DNA from: Pseudomonadota bacterium | GTDB lineage: Bacteria; Pseudomonadota; Gammaproteobacteria; Burkholderiales; Ferrovaceae | NCBI GenBank assembly: GCA_021850135.1 | Contig: JAJZRV010000007.1 | Coordinates: 1 to 48,556, forward strand | DNA: 48,556 nt | Direction of reading: 5' to 3' | Shown: positions 1-10,172 of the stretch, piece after piece | Numbering within the stretch: position 1 is the stretch's first letter | How the letters are laid out: the number at the start of each line of letters is the position of its first letter | Notes under the pieces: generated by a model | Seen by the model: the letters and a program-made list of their open reading frames with translations, nothing else | What the model was told of the DNA's origin: nothing | Databases searched by the model: none | Program-made: the position numbers and the translations under genes

Positions 1-854
1 GATCTGGCAATGACTCCTCCTCGTGCCGTGCCATCCAGTTTGGTGACAACCAGTCCCGTCAGTTGCAGGGCATCATCGAAGGCGCGGACCTGGGACAATG
101 CGTTTTGCCCCGTGTTGGCGTCGAGAACCAACAGGATTTCGTGGGGAGCGGTCGGGTCTGCCTTGGTGACAACGCGTTTGACCTTGCGGATTTCCTCCAT
201 CAGGTGCAACTGGGTCGGCAGTCGCCCCGCGGTATCGGCCAGGACGACATCGATTCCGCGGGTGCGGGCGGCGCTGATGGCGTCAAAGATGACGGAAGCA
301 GAGTCGCCTTTTTCCTGGGTGATGACGGGCACCTGGTTGCGTTGGCCCCAGGCCACGAGTTGGGCTACGGCGGCAGCCCGGAATGTGTCTCCCGCAGCCA
401 GAAGGACGCTATGCCCGTTCTGCAGGAGGTGTTGGGCCAGCTTGCCGATGGTGGTGGTTTTGCCTGCGCCGTTGACGCCAACGAACAGGATCACAAAAGG
501 ATGATGCCCGTGGGTTTCCAGGGTGCGTTCCAGAGGCTGGAGCAGATCCACCAAGGCGGCTTTGAGCAGGGGCTTGAGCGCCTCGGCCTGGTCGATATTC
601 TGCCCGCGTGCTTCCCGTCTGAGCTGTTCGATCAGCCGCTTGCTGGTTCCGACGCCCACGTCCGCAGCAATCAAAGTTTCTTCGAGTGCGTCAAACCAGG
701 CCTCGTCCAGCTTCCCGCCAAACAGCCCCGCAAGCCCGTCCTTCAGCTTTTGGCGGCTATTGCCCAGTCCCGATTTGAGGCGCGCAATCCAGCCTGGAGA
801 AGAGGTCTCTGGGGGGGCGGCGGGCTCGGGGGATTTCTTGAATAGGCCAAACAT
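1..854 (-). CDS. ftsY: Signal recognition particle receptor FtsY (3' end outside window)
   Basis: GTPase that docks SRP-ribosome complexes at the inner membrane for co-translational insertion. I translated the reverse strand from the ATG at 854-852; the frame stays open for 284 codons and leaves the window without a stop, so only the last few dozen residues are missing. The P-loop GVNGAGKTT is at residues 126-134, AGDTFRAAAVAQL near 154-166, the G3 motif DTAGR at 207-211 and TKLDGTARGG at 271-280. The N-terminal acidic A domain is very short (about 20 residues before the NG helical part), a compact form seen in many bacteria. It diverges from rsmD across 50 nt, which is the usual ftsY/rsmD arrangement. 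The family call is secure; only the C-terminus is unseen. Confidence 0.96.
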   Translation of the reverse strand, partial: MFGLFKKSPEPAAPPETSSPGWIARLKSGLGNSRQKLKDGLAGLFGGKLDEAWFDALEETLIAADVGVGTSKRLIEQLRREARGQNIDQAEALKPLLKAALVDLLQPLERTLETHGHHPFVILFVGVNGAGKTTTIGKLAQHLLQNGHSVLLAAGDTFRAAAVAQLVAWGQRNQVPVITQEKGDSASVIFDAISAARTRGIDVVLADTAGRLPTQLHLMEEIRKVKRVVTKADPTAPHEILLVLDANTGQNALSQVRAFDDALQLTGLVVTKLDGTARGGVIAR

Positions 855-904
855 CGGACAATAGGGCTCTTATACAACACATATCGAAAGCGATTTTACC
901 CCAA

Positions 905-1453
905 ATGACTGGCCAGATTCGCATCATTGGAGGGCGGTGGCGAGGCCGCAATATCCGCTTTCGCGAGGCCCCGGGATTGCGCCCGACCCCCAGCCGGGTG
1001 CGCGAGACCTTGTTCAACTGGTTGGGACAGGAGTTGCCGGAATACCAATGCCTGGATTTGTTTGCAGGGAGCGGAGCGCTGGGGTTTGAGGCGCTGTCGC
1101 GGGGCGCGGCGCGCGTGGTCATGGTGGAAAAGCATCCTGCCACGGCAAAATGCTTGCGTGACAACGCCGAGCGCCTGGGAGCGACAGGGGCGGAGATCGT
1201 GGCGGCCGAAGCGCTGCACTGGCTGCGTCGGGACAAACGATGCTTTGATCTGATCTTCCTGGACCCCCCCTTTGCGGGGCAGGATCTCGAGCTGGTGCTG
1301 CCGTTGCTTCACGAACGGCTGAACCCGGGCGGGATGGTTTACTGTGAAAGTCCCGAGGGTGTGTCAGAATCACCCTTTTGGAGCGAATTCCGGTCCTCTC
1401 GGGCCGGACGGGTCACGCACCAGTTGCTCAAACCGGAACAAGGATCTGTTTGA
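905..1453 (+). CDS. rsmD: 16S rRNA (guanine(966)-N2)-methyltransferase RsmD
   Basis: SAM-dependent enzyme that methylates G966 of 16S rRNA during small-subunit assembly. The 182-residue protein shows the family N-terminus [11 protein letters not shown], the [14 protein letters not shown] segment, the SAM-binding motif [10 protein letters not shown] at residues 51-60 and the catalytic DPPF at 120-123. Length fits the family (about 180-200). The ATG at 905 lies just downstream of the divergent ftsY promoter region. Its TGA overlaps the coaD start as ATGA, so the two are probably translationally coupled. Confidence 0.95.
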   Translation: MTGQIRIIGGRWRGRNIRFREAPGLRPTPSRVRETLFNWLGQELPEYQCLDLFAGSGALGFEALSRGAARVVMVEKHPATAKCLRDNAERLGATGAEIVAAEALHWLRRDKRCFDLIFLDPPFAGQDLELVLPLLHERLNPGGMVYCESPEGVSESPFWSEFRSSRAGRVTHQLLKPEQGSV

Positions 1454-1953
1454 TGAATACCAAGGCGGTCTATGCGGGCACTTTTGATCCCCTGACGCTG
1501 GGTCACGAGGATCTGGTGCGTCGTGCTGCCCACCTGTTCGATGCCGTCGTGGTGGCGGTCGCAGACAGCCGAAGCAAACGTCCCTTGTTTACCCTGGAGG
1601 ACCGGGTCGAGATGGCTCGGGAGGCCTTCAAGGCCTACGGCAATGTCGAGGTGACAGGCTTTTCAGGCTTGCTGGCAGACTTTTTACGGCAAACCGGCGC
1701 CAATGTCATTTTGCGCGGGCTGCGGGCGGTTTCCGACTTCGACTTCGAGTTTCAGATGGCAGGAATGAACCGCAAGCTGCATCCTACGGTCGAAACCCTC
1801 TTTCTGACGCCCTCCGACCAATTCATGTTCATTTCGTCCACCATCGTGCGCGAAATTGCTACGTTGGGGGGGGATGTCAGCCAATTTGTAAACCCCGACA
1901 TCCGCATGCGACTCGATCGTCGTGTGCAAGCGTTGGGCCACCCTGGAAACTGA
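1453..1953 (+). CDS. coaD: Phosphopantetheine adenylyltransferase CoaD
   Basis: Catalyses the penultimate step of coenzyme A synthesis, 4'-phosphopantetheine + ATP to dephospho-CoA. The 166-residue protein has the nucleotidyltransferase motif TFDPLTLGH at residues 10-18 (His18), RGLR at 88-91 and ISSTIVRE at 127-134, all diagnostic. I place the start at the ATG overlapping the rsmD stop; an in-frame extension upstream exists but would run through rsmD coding sequence and lacks family similarity. The ferredoxin gene follows after 3 nt, so rsmD, coaD and fdx look like one transcript. Confidence 0.96.
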   Translation: MNTKAVYAGTFDPLTLGHEDLVRRAAHLFDAVVVAVADSRSKRPLFTLEDRVEMAREAFKAYGNVEVTGFSGLLADFLRQTGANVILRGLRAVSDFDFEFQMAGMNRKLHPTVETLFLTPSDQFMFISSTIVREIATLGGDVSQFVNPDIRMRLDRRVQALGHPGN

Positions 1954-3956
<2,003 letters not shown>

Positions 3957-3959
3957 TTC

Positions 3960-4550
3960 ATGAAGCTGACCCGGGCCTGCGCCGCAGGTTTATTCGTGCT
4001 GTTATGCGGCTGTGCCAGTTTGCCGCGTACTTCTTCGAACCAGGATCAAAGCATTGGGCAGGGTGCGGTCCAGGGGTTCCGGTTTTCCGGCCGTCTTGCC
4101 GTACGCCAGCCCTCCGGGACGGAGACGGGCAAAATCGACTGGGTGAGCAGGGGGGCGGACCAGCATGTGGAGCTTTTTACGCCGCTGGGCTCCACGGTGG
4201 CTCAGCTGGATCGCACTCCCCAATCCGTTCATCTCGTCCTGTCTGACCACCGCGAATTTTGGGCCAATGACGCGGAGCGCCTGACGCAATCCGTGCTGGG
4301 ATACGCCCTGCCCCTCGAGGGGTTGCCCTGGTGGGTCCTGGGGCAGGTGGCGCCGCTGGACGGGGCGACCCTCACGCGTGATCCGCAGGGGAATCCTGAC
4401 ACCCTTGTTCAGGCGGGGTGGCGGTTGCACTATGAGGACTGGCGACGTGTGGGGGATCAGTCGCTACCAGGAATCATTTCCATGCAGCACGAAGAACTGG
4501 CCATCCGTCTCAGGGTGGACCAGTGGATCATCGAGAAGGGTGGAAAGTGA
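3960..4550 (+). CDS. lolB: Outer-membrane lipoprotein receptor LolB
   Basis: Accepts lipoproteins from the periplasmic carrier LolA and inserts them into the outer membrane. The 196-residue precursor has a lipoprotein signal (MKLTRACAAGLFVLLCGC) with the acylated Cys at residue 18. The mature part shows the LolB pattern FSGRLAVRQPSG...GKIDWV and the later LPWWVLGQV segment. It sits 3 nt after the TPR gene and directly before ispE, the classic lolB-ispE-tRNA-prs order. Length is close to the usual 190-210. Confidence 0.92.
   Translation: MKLTRACAAGLFVLLCGCASLPRTSSNQDQSIGQGAVQGFRFSGRLAVRQPSGTETGKIDWVSRGADQHVELFTPLGSTVAQLDRTPQSVHLVLSDHREFWANDAERLTQSVLGYALPLEGLPWWVLGQVAPLDGATLTRDPQGNPDTLVQAGWRLHYEDWRRVGDQSLPGIISMQHEELAIRLRVDQWIIEKGGK
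4533..4540 (+). promoter_or_regulatory. Ribosome binding site deciding the ispE start
   Basis: GAGAAGGG lies inside the end of lolB, 6 nt before the GTG at 4547. It favours that GTG over the in-frame ATG at 4523, which has no comparable purine tract at the right distance. Confidence 0.6.
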
Positions 4551-5386
4551 GCGATCACTACGACCAGGTTCCTGCGCCGGCAAAGTTGAATTTGTTCCTG
4601 CATGTTACAGGGCGCCGTTCGGATGGCTATCACACCCTGCAAACCCTGTTTACTTTCGTGGACTATGGCGACACGCTGGACTTTGTCCGTACAGAGGATG
4701 GGGAGATCCGTCAGCGCCACCCCCTTCCGGGAATCCCCGCACAGGAAGACCTCTGCATCCGGGCCGCGCAGCTATTGCAGCAGGCTGGCGGGGTGCGCTA
4801 TGGCGCAGTCATCGGCATTGACAAGAAAATTCCGCTGGGCGGCGGATTGGGAGGGGGGAGTTCCGATGCGGCCACTACCCTGCTGGCGCTCAATCGCCTT
4901 TGGGGGCTGGGTTGGGAGCGTGCGCGACTGGCCGCGTTGGGGCTGAGACTGGGGGCTGATGTCCCCGTTTTCGTTGGCGGGCATGCCGCGTTTGCAGAGG
5001 GCATCGGCGAACGACTCACGCCCTTTCGGGTGCCCGAATGCTGGTATCTGATTGCCCATCCCGGGATTGCCATCCCTACCCGGGAAATCTTCGAGGATCC
5101 TGATTTGACAAGGGATTCGATCCCGGTCAAAATGTGCGACTTTTCGGCGGGATTTGGGCGCAATGACCTGCAACCCGTAGTGGTGCGTCGATATCCGCGG
5201 GTCGCTCGTTTGCTGGAGTGGCTCGGTCGCTGGGGAGATGCGCGGATGACTGGTTCCGGGGCGTGCTGTTTTGTCCCGTTTGAAGAAGCGTCCGAGGCCC
5301 AGTCTGCACTGATGCAAATGCCGCCGGAATACAAAGGGTTCATTGCCCGCGGGATGAATAAACATCCCTTGCGGGATTGGGTGTAG
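4547..5386 (+). CDS. ispE: 4-diphosphocytidyl-2-C-methyl-D-erythritol kinase IspE
   Basis: GHMP kinase of the MEP pathway that phosphorylates CDP-ME and feeds isoprenoid synthesis (ubiquinone, undecaprenyl phosphate). With the GTG start overlapping the lolB stop (GTGA) it is 279 residues, as expected. Visible motifs are [19 protein letters not shown] with catalytic Lys13, the ATP loop [21 protein letters not shown] at 96-116, and GADVPVF with catalytic Asp138. The C-terminal [12 protein letters not shown] glycine loop is also present. An alternative ATG at 4523 would add eight residues and is less likely. Confidence 0.95.
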   Translation: MSDHYDQVPAPAKLNLFLHVTGRRSDGYHTLQTLFTFVDYGDTLDFVRTEDGEIRQRHPLPGIPAQEDLCIRAAQLLQQAGGVRYGAVIGIDKKIPLGGGLGGGSSDAATTLLALNRLWGLGWERARLAALGLRLGADVPVFVGGHAAFAEGIGERLTPFRVPECWYLIAHPGIAIPTREIFEDPDLTRDSIPVKMCDFSAGFGRNDLQPVVVRRYPRVARLLEWLGRWGDARMTGSGACCFVPFEEASEAQSALMQMPPEYKGFIARGMNKHPLRDWV

Positions 5387-5392
5387 CACGAC

Positions 5393-5467
5393 AGGGGAGT
5401 CGCCAAGTGGTAAGGCACCGGATTTTGATTCCGGCATTCGTAGGTTCGATCCCTACCTCCCCTGCCA
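5393..5467 (+). tRNA. tRNA-Gln (anticodon TTG)
   Basis: A complete cloverleaf can be drawn. The acceptor stem AGGGGAG (5393-5399) pairs perfectly with CTCCCCT (5457-5463), the discriminator is G5464 and the CCA end (5465-5467) is encoded. The anticodon stem CCGGA/TCCGG encloses the loop TTTTGAT with anticodon TTG at 5425-5427, and the T arm carries GGTTCGATCC. Its position between ispE and prs matches many beta- and gammaproteobacteria. Confidence 0.97.
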
Positions 5468-5501
5468 TGGAAGCGCCCGACCACATCATGCCAGGAGCTC
5501 C

Positions 5502-6452
5502 ATGTCGTCTGCCAATCTGATGGTGTTTACCGGCACCGCCAATCCCAAGCTGGCCAGCGAGGTGGCTGCGCACCTCAATATTTCCGTAGGTCGCGCCACA
5601 GTGGGCCGTTTCAGCGATGGGGAAGTGATGGTCGAAATCCTCGAAAATGTTCGGGGCAAAGACTGCTTCATCCTGCAATCCACTTGTGCGCCCACCAATG
5701 ATCACCTCATGGAAGTCATGGTGATGTGCGATGCGCTCAAGCGTTCGTCAGCAGCGCGCATTACGGCGGCCATCCCGTATTTTGGCTATGCGCGTCAGGA
5801 TCGGCGTCCGCGTTCGGCGCGCGTGGCCATTTCGGCCAAGGTGGTGGCCAATATGCTGCAGGGCGCGGGTGTGGATCGGGTGCTGACAATGGATCTGCAC
5901 TCGGACCAGATTCAGGGGTTTTTCGATATTCCGGTGGATAACGTGTATTCGACGCCGGTGCTGCTGGGCGATGTTTGGCGCTCCGGACACCAGAATCTCA
6001 CCGTTGTTTCGCCTGACGTGGGCGGGGTGGTACGGGCGCGGGCCATGGCCAAGCGCCTGGAAGCCGACCTCGTGATCATTGACAAACGGCGACCCAAACC
6101 CAACGTTGCCCAGGTGATGAACGTCATCGGCGACGTGGCCGGGCGCGTCTGCCTCATCATGGATGACATGGTGGACACGGCCAACACCTTGTGCGAGGCG
6201 GCTGCGGCCCTCAAGAGTCACGGTGCTGCCAAGGTGTTGGCCTATATTACCCATCCGGTATTGTCGGGTTCGGCGGTAGACCGGATCGCACAATCGGCGC
6301 TGGACGAACTGGTGGTGACGGACACCATTCCGCTGTCGGAAAAGGCTATGGCCTGTTCGCGCATTCGCCAACTGGGCATTGCCGGCCTGATGGCCGAGAC
6401 GATGCGGCGCATTAGCGACGAGGACTCGGTCAGTTCGTTGTTTATGGAATAG
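5502..6452 (+). CDS. prs: Ribose-phosphate pyrophosphokinase Prs
   Basis: Makes PRPP from ribose 5-phosphate and ATP for nucleotide, histidine, tryptophan and NAD synthesis. The 316-residue length matches class I enzymes. Motifs include FSDGE at 37-41, FGYARQDR at 94-101, the [11 protein letters not shown] segment at 131-141 and the PRPP-binding loop [10 protein letters not shown] at 221-230. A good ribosome site (CAGGAG) precedes the ATG. It lies 34 nt after tRNA-Gln and before rplY. The downstream pyrE in this window consumes its product. Confidence 0.97.
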   Translation: MSSANLMVFTGTANPKLASEVAAHLNISVGRATVGRFSDGEVMVEILENVRGKDCFILQSTCAPTNDHLMEVMVMCDALKRSSAARITAAIPYFGYARQDRRPRSARVAISAKVVANMLQGAGVDRVLTMDLHSDQIQGFFDIPVDNVYSTPVLLGDVWRSGHQNLTVVSPDVGGVVRARAMAKRLEADLVIIDKRRPKPNVAQVMNVIGDVAGRVCLIMDDMVDTANTLCEAAAALKSHGAAKVLAYITHPVLSGSAVDRIAQSALDELVVTDTIPLSEKAMACSRIRQLGIAGLMAETMRRISDEDSVSSLFME

Positions 6453-6519
6453 TTTGCAGCACCCCGGGTTCTGGTCGCGGAGCTTGGGTTTTATTCACTG
6501 AAAATGAAGGAAGGTCATC

Positions 6520-7197
6520 ATGGAAATCGAAGTCACCAAACGAACTGTGCAGGGCACCGGAGCGAGCCGCCGCCTGCGCCACAACGGACGCGTACCGGGC
6601 ATCCTGTATGGTGCCGGCAAGGATGCGCAAGCCATTGAGCTCGATCATAACGAACTGTTTCACAAACTGCGCCAGGAAGCGTTTCATTCTTCCGTGCTGA
6701 CCCTCAAACTCGGGGGCGAATCGCAATCGGCACTGCTGCGGGATGTGCAAATGCATCCCTTCCGGCCCATCGTCCTGCATGTGGACTTTCAACGTGTGGA
6801 CAGCAACCGCAAAATCCACATGAAGGTGCCATTGCACTTCATCAACGGCGAAATCAGCCCTGGAGTGAAGCTGTCCGGTGCCAACATCAGCCACATCCTC
6901 AATGAAGTCGAAGTGCTCTGTCTGCCTGCAGACTTGCCTGAGTTTATCGAGGTGGACCTCAAGGACCTGACCGTCGGTCACTCCCTGCATCTTTCTGACA
7001 TCAAGGCACCTGTCGGCATTGAATTCGCCGCAGTGGTCAAGGGTGAAAACCCCGCGGTGGCCGCTGCTGTCCTGCCGCGCGCAGCCCGCGTGGAGGACGA
7101 GGAAACCGCGGCGCCGGTTTCAGCAGCCGACGTTCCGGCAGCCAACCAGAAGGCGCCTGTTGCCGCTCCTGAAGCGGGCAAAGACAGCAAGAAGTAA
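6520..7197 (+). CDS. rplY: 50S ribosomal protein L25 (TL5/Ctc two-domain type)
   Basis: Binds 5S rRNA in the large subunit. The 225-residue protein is the long form: an N-terminal L25 domain (about 1-92), a C-terminal Ctc beta domain (about 93-190) and an Ala/Pro-rich tail ending in KDSKK. The N-terminus EVTKRTVQGTGASRRLRHNGRVPGILYG is characteristic. A strong ribosome site (GAAGGAAGG) stands before the ATG. A 67-nt gap separates it from prs; a hairpin follows the gene. Confidence 0.95.
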   Translation: MEIEVTKRTVQGTGASRRLRHNGRVPGILYGAGKDAQAIELDHNELFHKLRQEAFHSSVLTLKLGGESQSALLRDVQMHPFRPIVLHVDFQRVDSNRKIHMKVPLHFINGEISPGVKLSGANISHILNEVEVLCLPADLPEFIEVDLKDLTVGHSLHLSDIKAPVGIEFAAVVKGENPAVAAAVLPRAARVEDEETAAPVSAADVPAANQKAPVAAPEAGKDSKK

Positions 7198-7206
7198 CAT
7201 CCATCC

Positions 7207-7236
7207 AACCCCGGTCGGCACATGCTGGCCGGGGTT
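7207..7236 (+). terminator. Stem-loop after rplY, possible terminator or attenuator
   Basis: AACCCCGG at 7207-7214 pairs perfectly with CCGGGGTT at 7229-7236, and the stem extends inward with G-U pairs around the loop CATG. The downstream T tract is interrupted (TTGCCTTT), so read-through into pth, which starts 21 nt later, is likely. This may be a partial terminator that tunes pth and ychF expression. Confidence 0.6.
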
Positions 7237-7256
7237 GCCTTTCCTGAGTCTGCCCG

Positions 7257-7862
7257 ATGACCGCTGTACGATTGATTGTAGGGCTCGGCAATCCAGGTGC
7301 CGAATACCAGGATACGCGTCATAACGCAGGATTCTGGTTTGTGGATCGGGTCGCGCAGACCGGGTCTGCCACCTTTCGTCACGAATCCAGGTTTCACGGG
7401 GAAGTGGCACGCGCTCTTCTGGCGGGCCAGGGTCTATGGCTCCTCAAACCCAGCACCTATATGAATGACAGCGGCCGCGCCGTCGCTGCGATGGCCCATT
7501 TCTACCGCGTTGCACCCGAACAGATCCTGGTGGTTCATGACGAACTGGATTTGCCTCCAGGAGGCGTCAAACTCAAGAAAGGCGGCGGTGCTGCAGGCCA
7601 TAATGGCTTGAAGGACCTGCTTCTGGCCCTGGGCTCCCCTGATTTTTGGCGGTTGAGGGTAGGCATCGGTCACCCGGGCCAGCGCCACCAGGTGGTGGAC
7701 TATGTGTTGCACCGGCCTGCAAAGACGGAACAGGAGGCGATTGATGTCGCCCTGGAACGCGCCCTGGAGGTCTTGCCGCTCCTTCTCAAGGGGCAGGCGG
7801 AAGCGGCTATGATGAATCTTCACACCCCACCCAAAACGGGTGGTCTGATAACCAAGGATTGA
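7257..7862 (+). CDS. pth: Peptidyl-tRNA hydrolase
   Basis: Cleaves peptidyl-tRNA released from stalled ribosomes so that tRNA is recycled. The 201-residue protein has the active-site set Asn12, His22 (RHNAGF), Asn70 (STYMNDSG), Asp95 (HDELDLPPG) and Asn116 ([13 protein letters not shown]). Length and motif spacing match bacterial Pth. It follows rplY and precedes ychF by 4 nt, the conserved order in this group. Confidence 0.96.
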   Translation: MTAVRLIVGLGNPGAEYQDTRHNAGFWFVDRVAQTGSATFRHESRFHGEVARALLAGQGLWLLKPSTYMNDSGRAVAAMAHFYRVAPEQILVVHDELDLPPGGVKLKKGGGAAGHNGLKDLLLALGSPDFWRLRVGIGHPGQRHQVVDYVLHRPAKTEQEAIDVALERALEVLPLLLKGQAEAAMMNLHTPPKTGGLITKD

Positions 7863-7866
7863 TGGC

Positions 7867-8958
7867 ATGAGTCTCAAATGCGGCATCGTGGGCTTGCCCA
7901 ACGTAGGTAAGTCCACACTCTTCAATGCATTGACCAAGGCGGGCATCGCGGCGGAGAACTATCCCTTCTGCACCATCGAACCCAATGTGGGAGTGGTGGA
8001 GGTTCCGGATCCGCGCCTCGCAGCCCTGTCGGAGATCGTGCGCCCGGAACGCGTGGTGCCTGCTGTGACCGAATTTGTGGACATTGCCGGGCTGGTGGCG
8101 GGGGCGTCGAAAGGGGAGGGCCTGGGCAACCAGTTTCTGGCCAATATCCGCGAAACGGATGCCATTGCCCATGTGGTGCGTTGCTTTGACGACCCCAACG
8201 TGGTGCATGTGGCAGGACGGGTCAACCCCGTAGACGACATCGAAACCATCAACACGGAGTTAGCGCTCGCAGACCTTTCCACCGTTGAAAAGGCGGTGGT
8301 CCGCACCCAGAAGGCGGCGCGCGCGGGCGACAAGGAAGCGGTGCGACTGCTGGCATTGCTTGACAAGGTGCAACAGCAACTCAATACCGGGCAACCCGTG
8401 CGTGCCATGGGGCTGGATGCGGATGACTTGGAACTGCTGAAACCGCTTTGTCTGATTACCGCAAAACCCACGCTGTATGTGGCCAATGTGCTGGAAGGCG
8501 GGTTTGACAACAACCCGCTGCTGGCCCAGGTCGAGGCCCATGCGCGTTCCGAGGGTGCACCAGTCGTTCCCATCTGCGCAGCCATAGAAGCCCAGATGGC
8601 CGACCTCGATGATGAAGACAAGGCGCTTTTTCTTGCTGACATGGGCCTTGCCGAACCAGGTCTGGACCGGTTGATTCGCGCCGTGTATCGTCTTCTGGGG
8701 CTGGAAACTTACTTCACTGCCGGTGTCAAAGAGGTTCGGGCCTGGACCATCCATGCAGGAGACACGGCTCCCCGTGCCGCTGCGGTCATCCATAACGATT
8801 TTGAACGCGGCTTCATTCGTGCCGAGGTCATCGCTTTTGCCGACTTTATCGCGTGCAGAGGCGAGCAGGGCGCCAAGGAAGCCGGGAAAATGCGCCTGGA
8901 GGGGAAGGAGTACCGCGTCCAGGACGGCGACGTCATGCATTTTCGGTTTAATGTTTAA
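7867..8958 (+). CDS. ychF: Redox-responsive ATPase YchF (OBG family)
   Basis: Ribosome-associated P-loop ATPase of the Obg-related TRAFAC group, linked to translation and oxidative-stress response. At 363 residues it is the same length as the E. coli protein. The P-loop GLPNVGKST is at about 9-17, the G3 region [18 protein letters not shown] follows, the non-canonical G4 reads NVLEGG instead of NKxD (which explains ATP preference), and the C-terminal TGS domain ends in the typical [19 protein letters not shown]. The stop overlaps the spacer of a promoter for the following cassette. Confidence 0.96.
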   Translation: MSLKCGIVGLPNVGKSTLFNALTKAGIAAENYPFCTIEPNVGVVEVPDPRLAALSEIVRPERVVPAVTEFVDIAGLVAGASKGEGLGNQFLANIRETDAIAHVVRCFDDPNVVHVAGRVNPVDDIETINTELALADLSTVEKAVVRTQKAARAGDKEAVRLLALLDKVQQQLNTGQPVRAMGLDADDLELLKPLCLITAKPTLYVANVLEGGFDNNPLLAQVEAHARSEGAPVVPICAAIEAQMADLDDEDKALFLADMGLAEPGLDRLIRAVYRLLGLETYFTAGVKEVRAWTIHAGDTAPRAAAVIHNDFERGFIRAEVIAFADFIACRGEQGAKEAGKMRLEGKEYRVQDGDVMHFRFNV

Positions 8959-8974
8959 AATTCCCATATATAAT
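8947..8974 (+). promoter_or_regulatory. Putative promoter of the hydrolase-ACP-ketoacyl synthase cassette
   Basis: A perfect -10 hexamer TATAAT is at 8969-8974. The best -35 candidate is TTTAAT at 8947-8952 with a 16-nt spacer, which matches the consensus poorly. The promoter overlaps the end of ychF. A start near 8981 would give a leader of about 80 nt before the hydrolase. Confidence 0.5.
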
Positions 8975-9062
8975 GCGGAGCGCGGCTGGAAGTTACAAAA
9001 TATTTCAATGGTAGTTTTGAAGGACTGGAGAGGGGTGGCGAGCCATCGATACGATCAACTTG

Positions 9063-9893
9063 ATGGGCAAGGGACGTGGTGCCGTGCTGCTCCTGCACGG
9101 CCTGTACGGCACGCCGCAGCAACTGCAGTACATCGGGCGAAAGCTTAATGTGGCCGGCGGATACACCGTACGCATCCCCAATATCCAGGGCTACTCCGTC
9201 TTTGACGAGGCCATCCCGAGCCAGACCACCCACTGGCAGCATTGGCTGGAGCAGGTGGAAGCCCAGTTTGATGCGCTGAAACGGGAACATGAGGAGGTCA
9301 GCGTCGCCGGGCTCTGCATCGGCGCGGACCTCTGCCTCCAGCTTGCGGCAAAACGCAGCGCAGATATCCACGCGCTCTGTCTTTATTCGGCCCCGTTGCG
9401 TTACGATGGCTGGAACGTCACGTGGATGCGCTGGTTCAAGTTTTTAGGGTACTACACCCCCGTGCGTTTCATGATGTCGTTGACCGAGCGCCCTCCCTAC
9501 GGACTCAAGGATGAACGCATCCGGCAGTGGGTGGCCACACAGATGGCCAAACGTGGAACATCCGCACTCGGCTCGTCCCACTCTCCCCTCACGGGTGTGT
9601 TTGAGTCCGAGCGGTTGATGCGGGACGTACGCCGGAACCTGCGTAAAATATCAGCGCCCACGCTTATAATGCACGCCATCGAAGACGATCTGGCCAGCCC
9701 GCGCAACGCCGACATCATCGAAAAAAGCATCTCCTCCTTGCAGATCAGGAAAATTCTGCTGGAGAACTGCTATCACATCATTACCATGGATTTTGAAAAG
9801 GAGCGTGTGGCCCAGGAAACCCTGGCGTTTATCCGGCAGGTCTCCGCGCAAAATGCGGAGAGTGCGGGGTTACGACTGCAGCTGGTGGGCTGA
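9063..9893 (+). CDS. Alpha/beta hydrolase with Cys at the nucleophile elbow
   Basis: The 276-residue protein has an alpha/beta hydrolase layout: oxyanion segment LLLHGLYGTPQQ near 9-20, nucleophile elbow GLCIG at 83-87, acid segment IEDDLASP at 206-213 and the His in NCYHII (His238). The usual Ser is replaced by Cys85, as in dienelactone hydrolase, so a Cys85-Asp208/209-His238 triad is likely (inference). Overall size resembles Est30/monoacylglycerol-lipase-type carboxylesterases. It is 10 nt upstream of an ACP gene that abuts a ketoacyl synthase, which suggests a thioesterase or acyltransferase acting on an ACP-bound chain. The start is uncertain: ATG 9063 (or TTG 9060) has no Shine-Dalgarno sequence. 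The first codons in frame upstream reach a stop at 9018-9020. Confidence 0.8.
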   Translation: MGKGRGAVLLLHGLYGTPQQLQYIGRKLNVAGGYTVRIPNIQGYSVFDEAIPSQTTHWQHWLEQVEAQFDALKREHEEVSVAGLCIGADLCLQLAAKRSADIHALCLYSAPLRYDGWNVTWMRWFKFLGYYTPVRFMMSLTERPPYGLKDERIRQWVATQMAKRGTSALGSSHSPLTGVFESERLMRDVRRNLRKISAPTLIMHAIEDDLASPRNADIIEKSISSLQIRKILLENCYHIITMDFEKERVAQETLAFIRQVSAQNAESAGLRLQLVG

Positions 9894-9903
9894 GGCCAGT
9901 ACT

Positions 9904-10170
9904 ATGAGTTCATTACCCGTCATACAAAAAATGTTGGTGGAAGAGTTCGGATTAACCCCGGAGCAAGTCAAACCCGAGTCCAGGCTGGAAGAGCTGGGCG
10001 TGGATTCCCTGGCCACAGTGGAATTCATGTTCATGCTGGAAGACCGGTTCAAGCTAAAAATGACCGGTGAGCCCGTTCCCATCAAAACGGTGGGCGATAT
10101 CGCCCATGAAGTGGACATCATGGTGGCGCAGCAAGGGGTGTCGCTCGACGAGGGAGGCGCTGCGTCCTGA
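9904..10170 (+). CDS. Acyl carrier protein
   Basis: An 88-residue acidic protein with the phosphopantetheine attachment motif GVDSLATVEFMFMLEDRF; Ser35 would carry the prosthetic group. The sequence departs from housekeeping AcpP (for example LGVDSLATVEF in place of LGADSLDTVE), and AcpP normally sits in the fab cluster, so this is probably a dedicated carrier. The ATG is 10 nt after the hydrolase stop. Its stop is 2 nt before the ketoacyl synthase start, so ACP and synthase are almost certainly co-translated. The C-terminal end, GVSLDEGGAAS, is disordered in appearance. Confidence 0.92.
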   Translation: MSSLPVIQKMLVEEFGLTPEQVKPESRLEELGVDSLATVEFMFMLEDRFKLKMTGEPVPIKTVGDIAHEVDIMVAQQGVSLDEGGAAS

Positions 10171-10172
10171 CC

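Noticed and set aside
869-874. Minus-strand TATAAG as -10 of ftsY
   Set aside because: No acceptable -35 at 16-18 nt; the ftsY/rsmD spacer must hold promoters but I cannot assign them.
9009-9148. Small frame (ATG 9009 / GTG 9035) in front of and over the hydrolase start
   Set aside because: The peptide shows no family features and most of it lies inside the hydrolase gene; kept only as a comment on the start problem.
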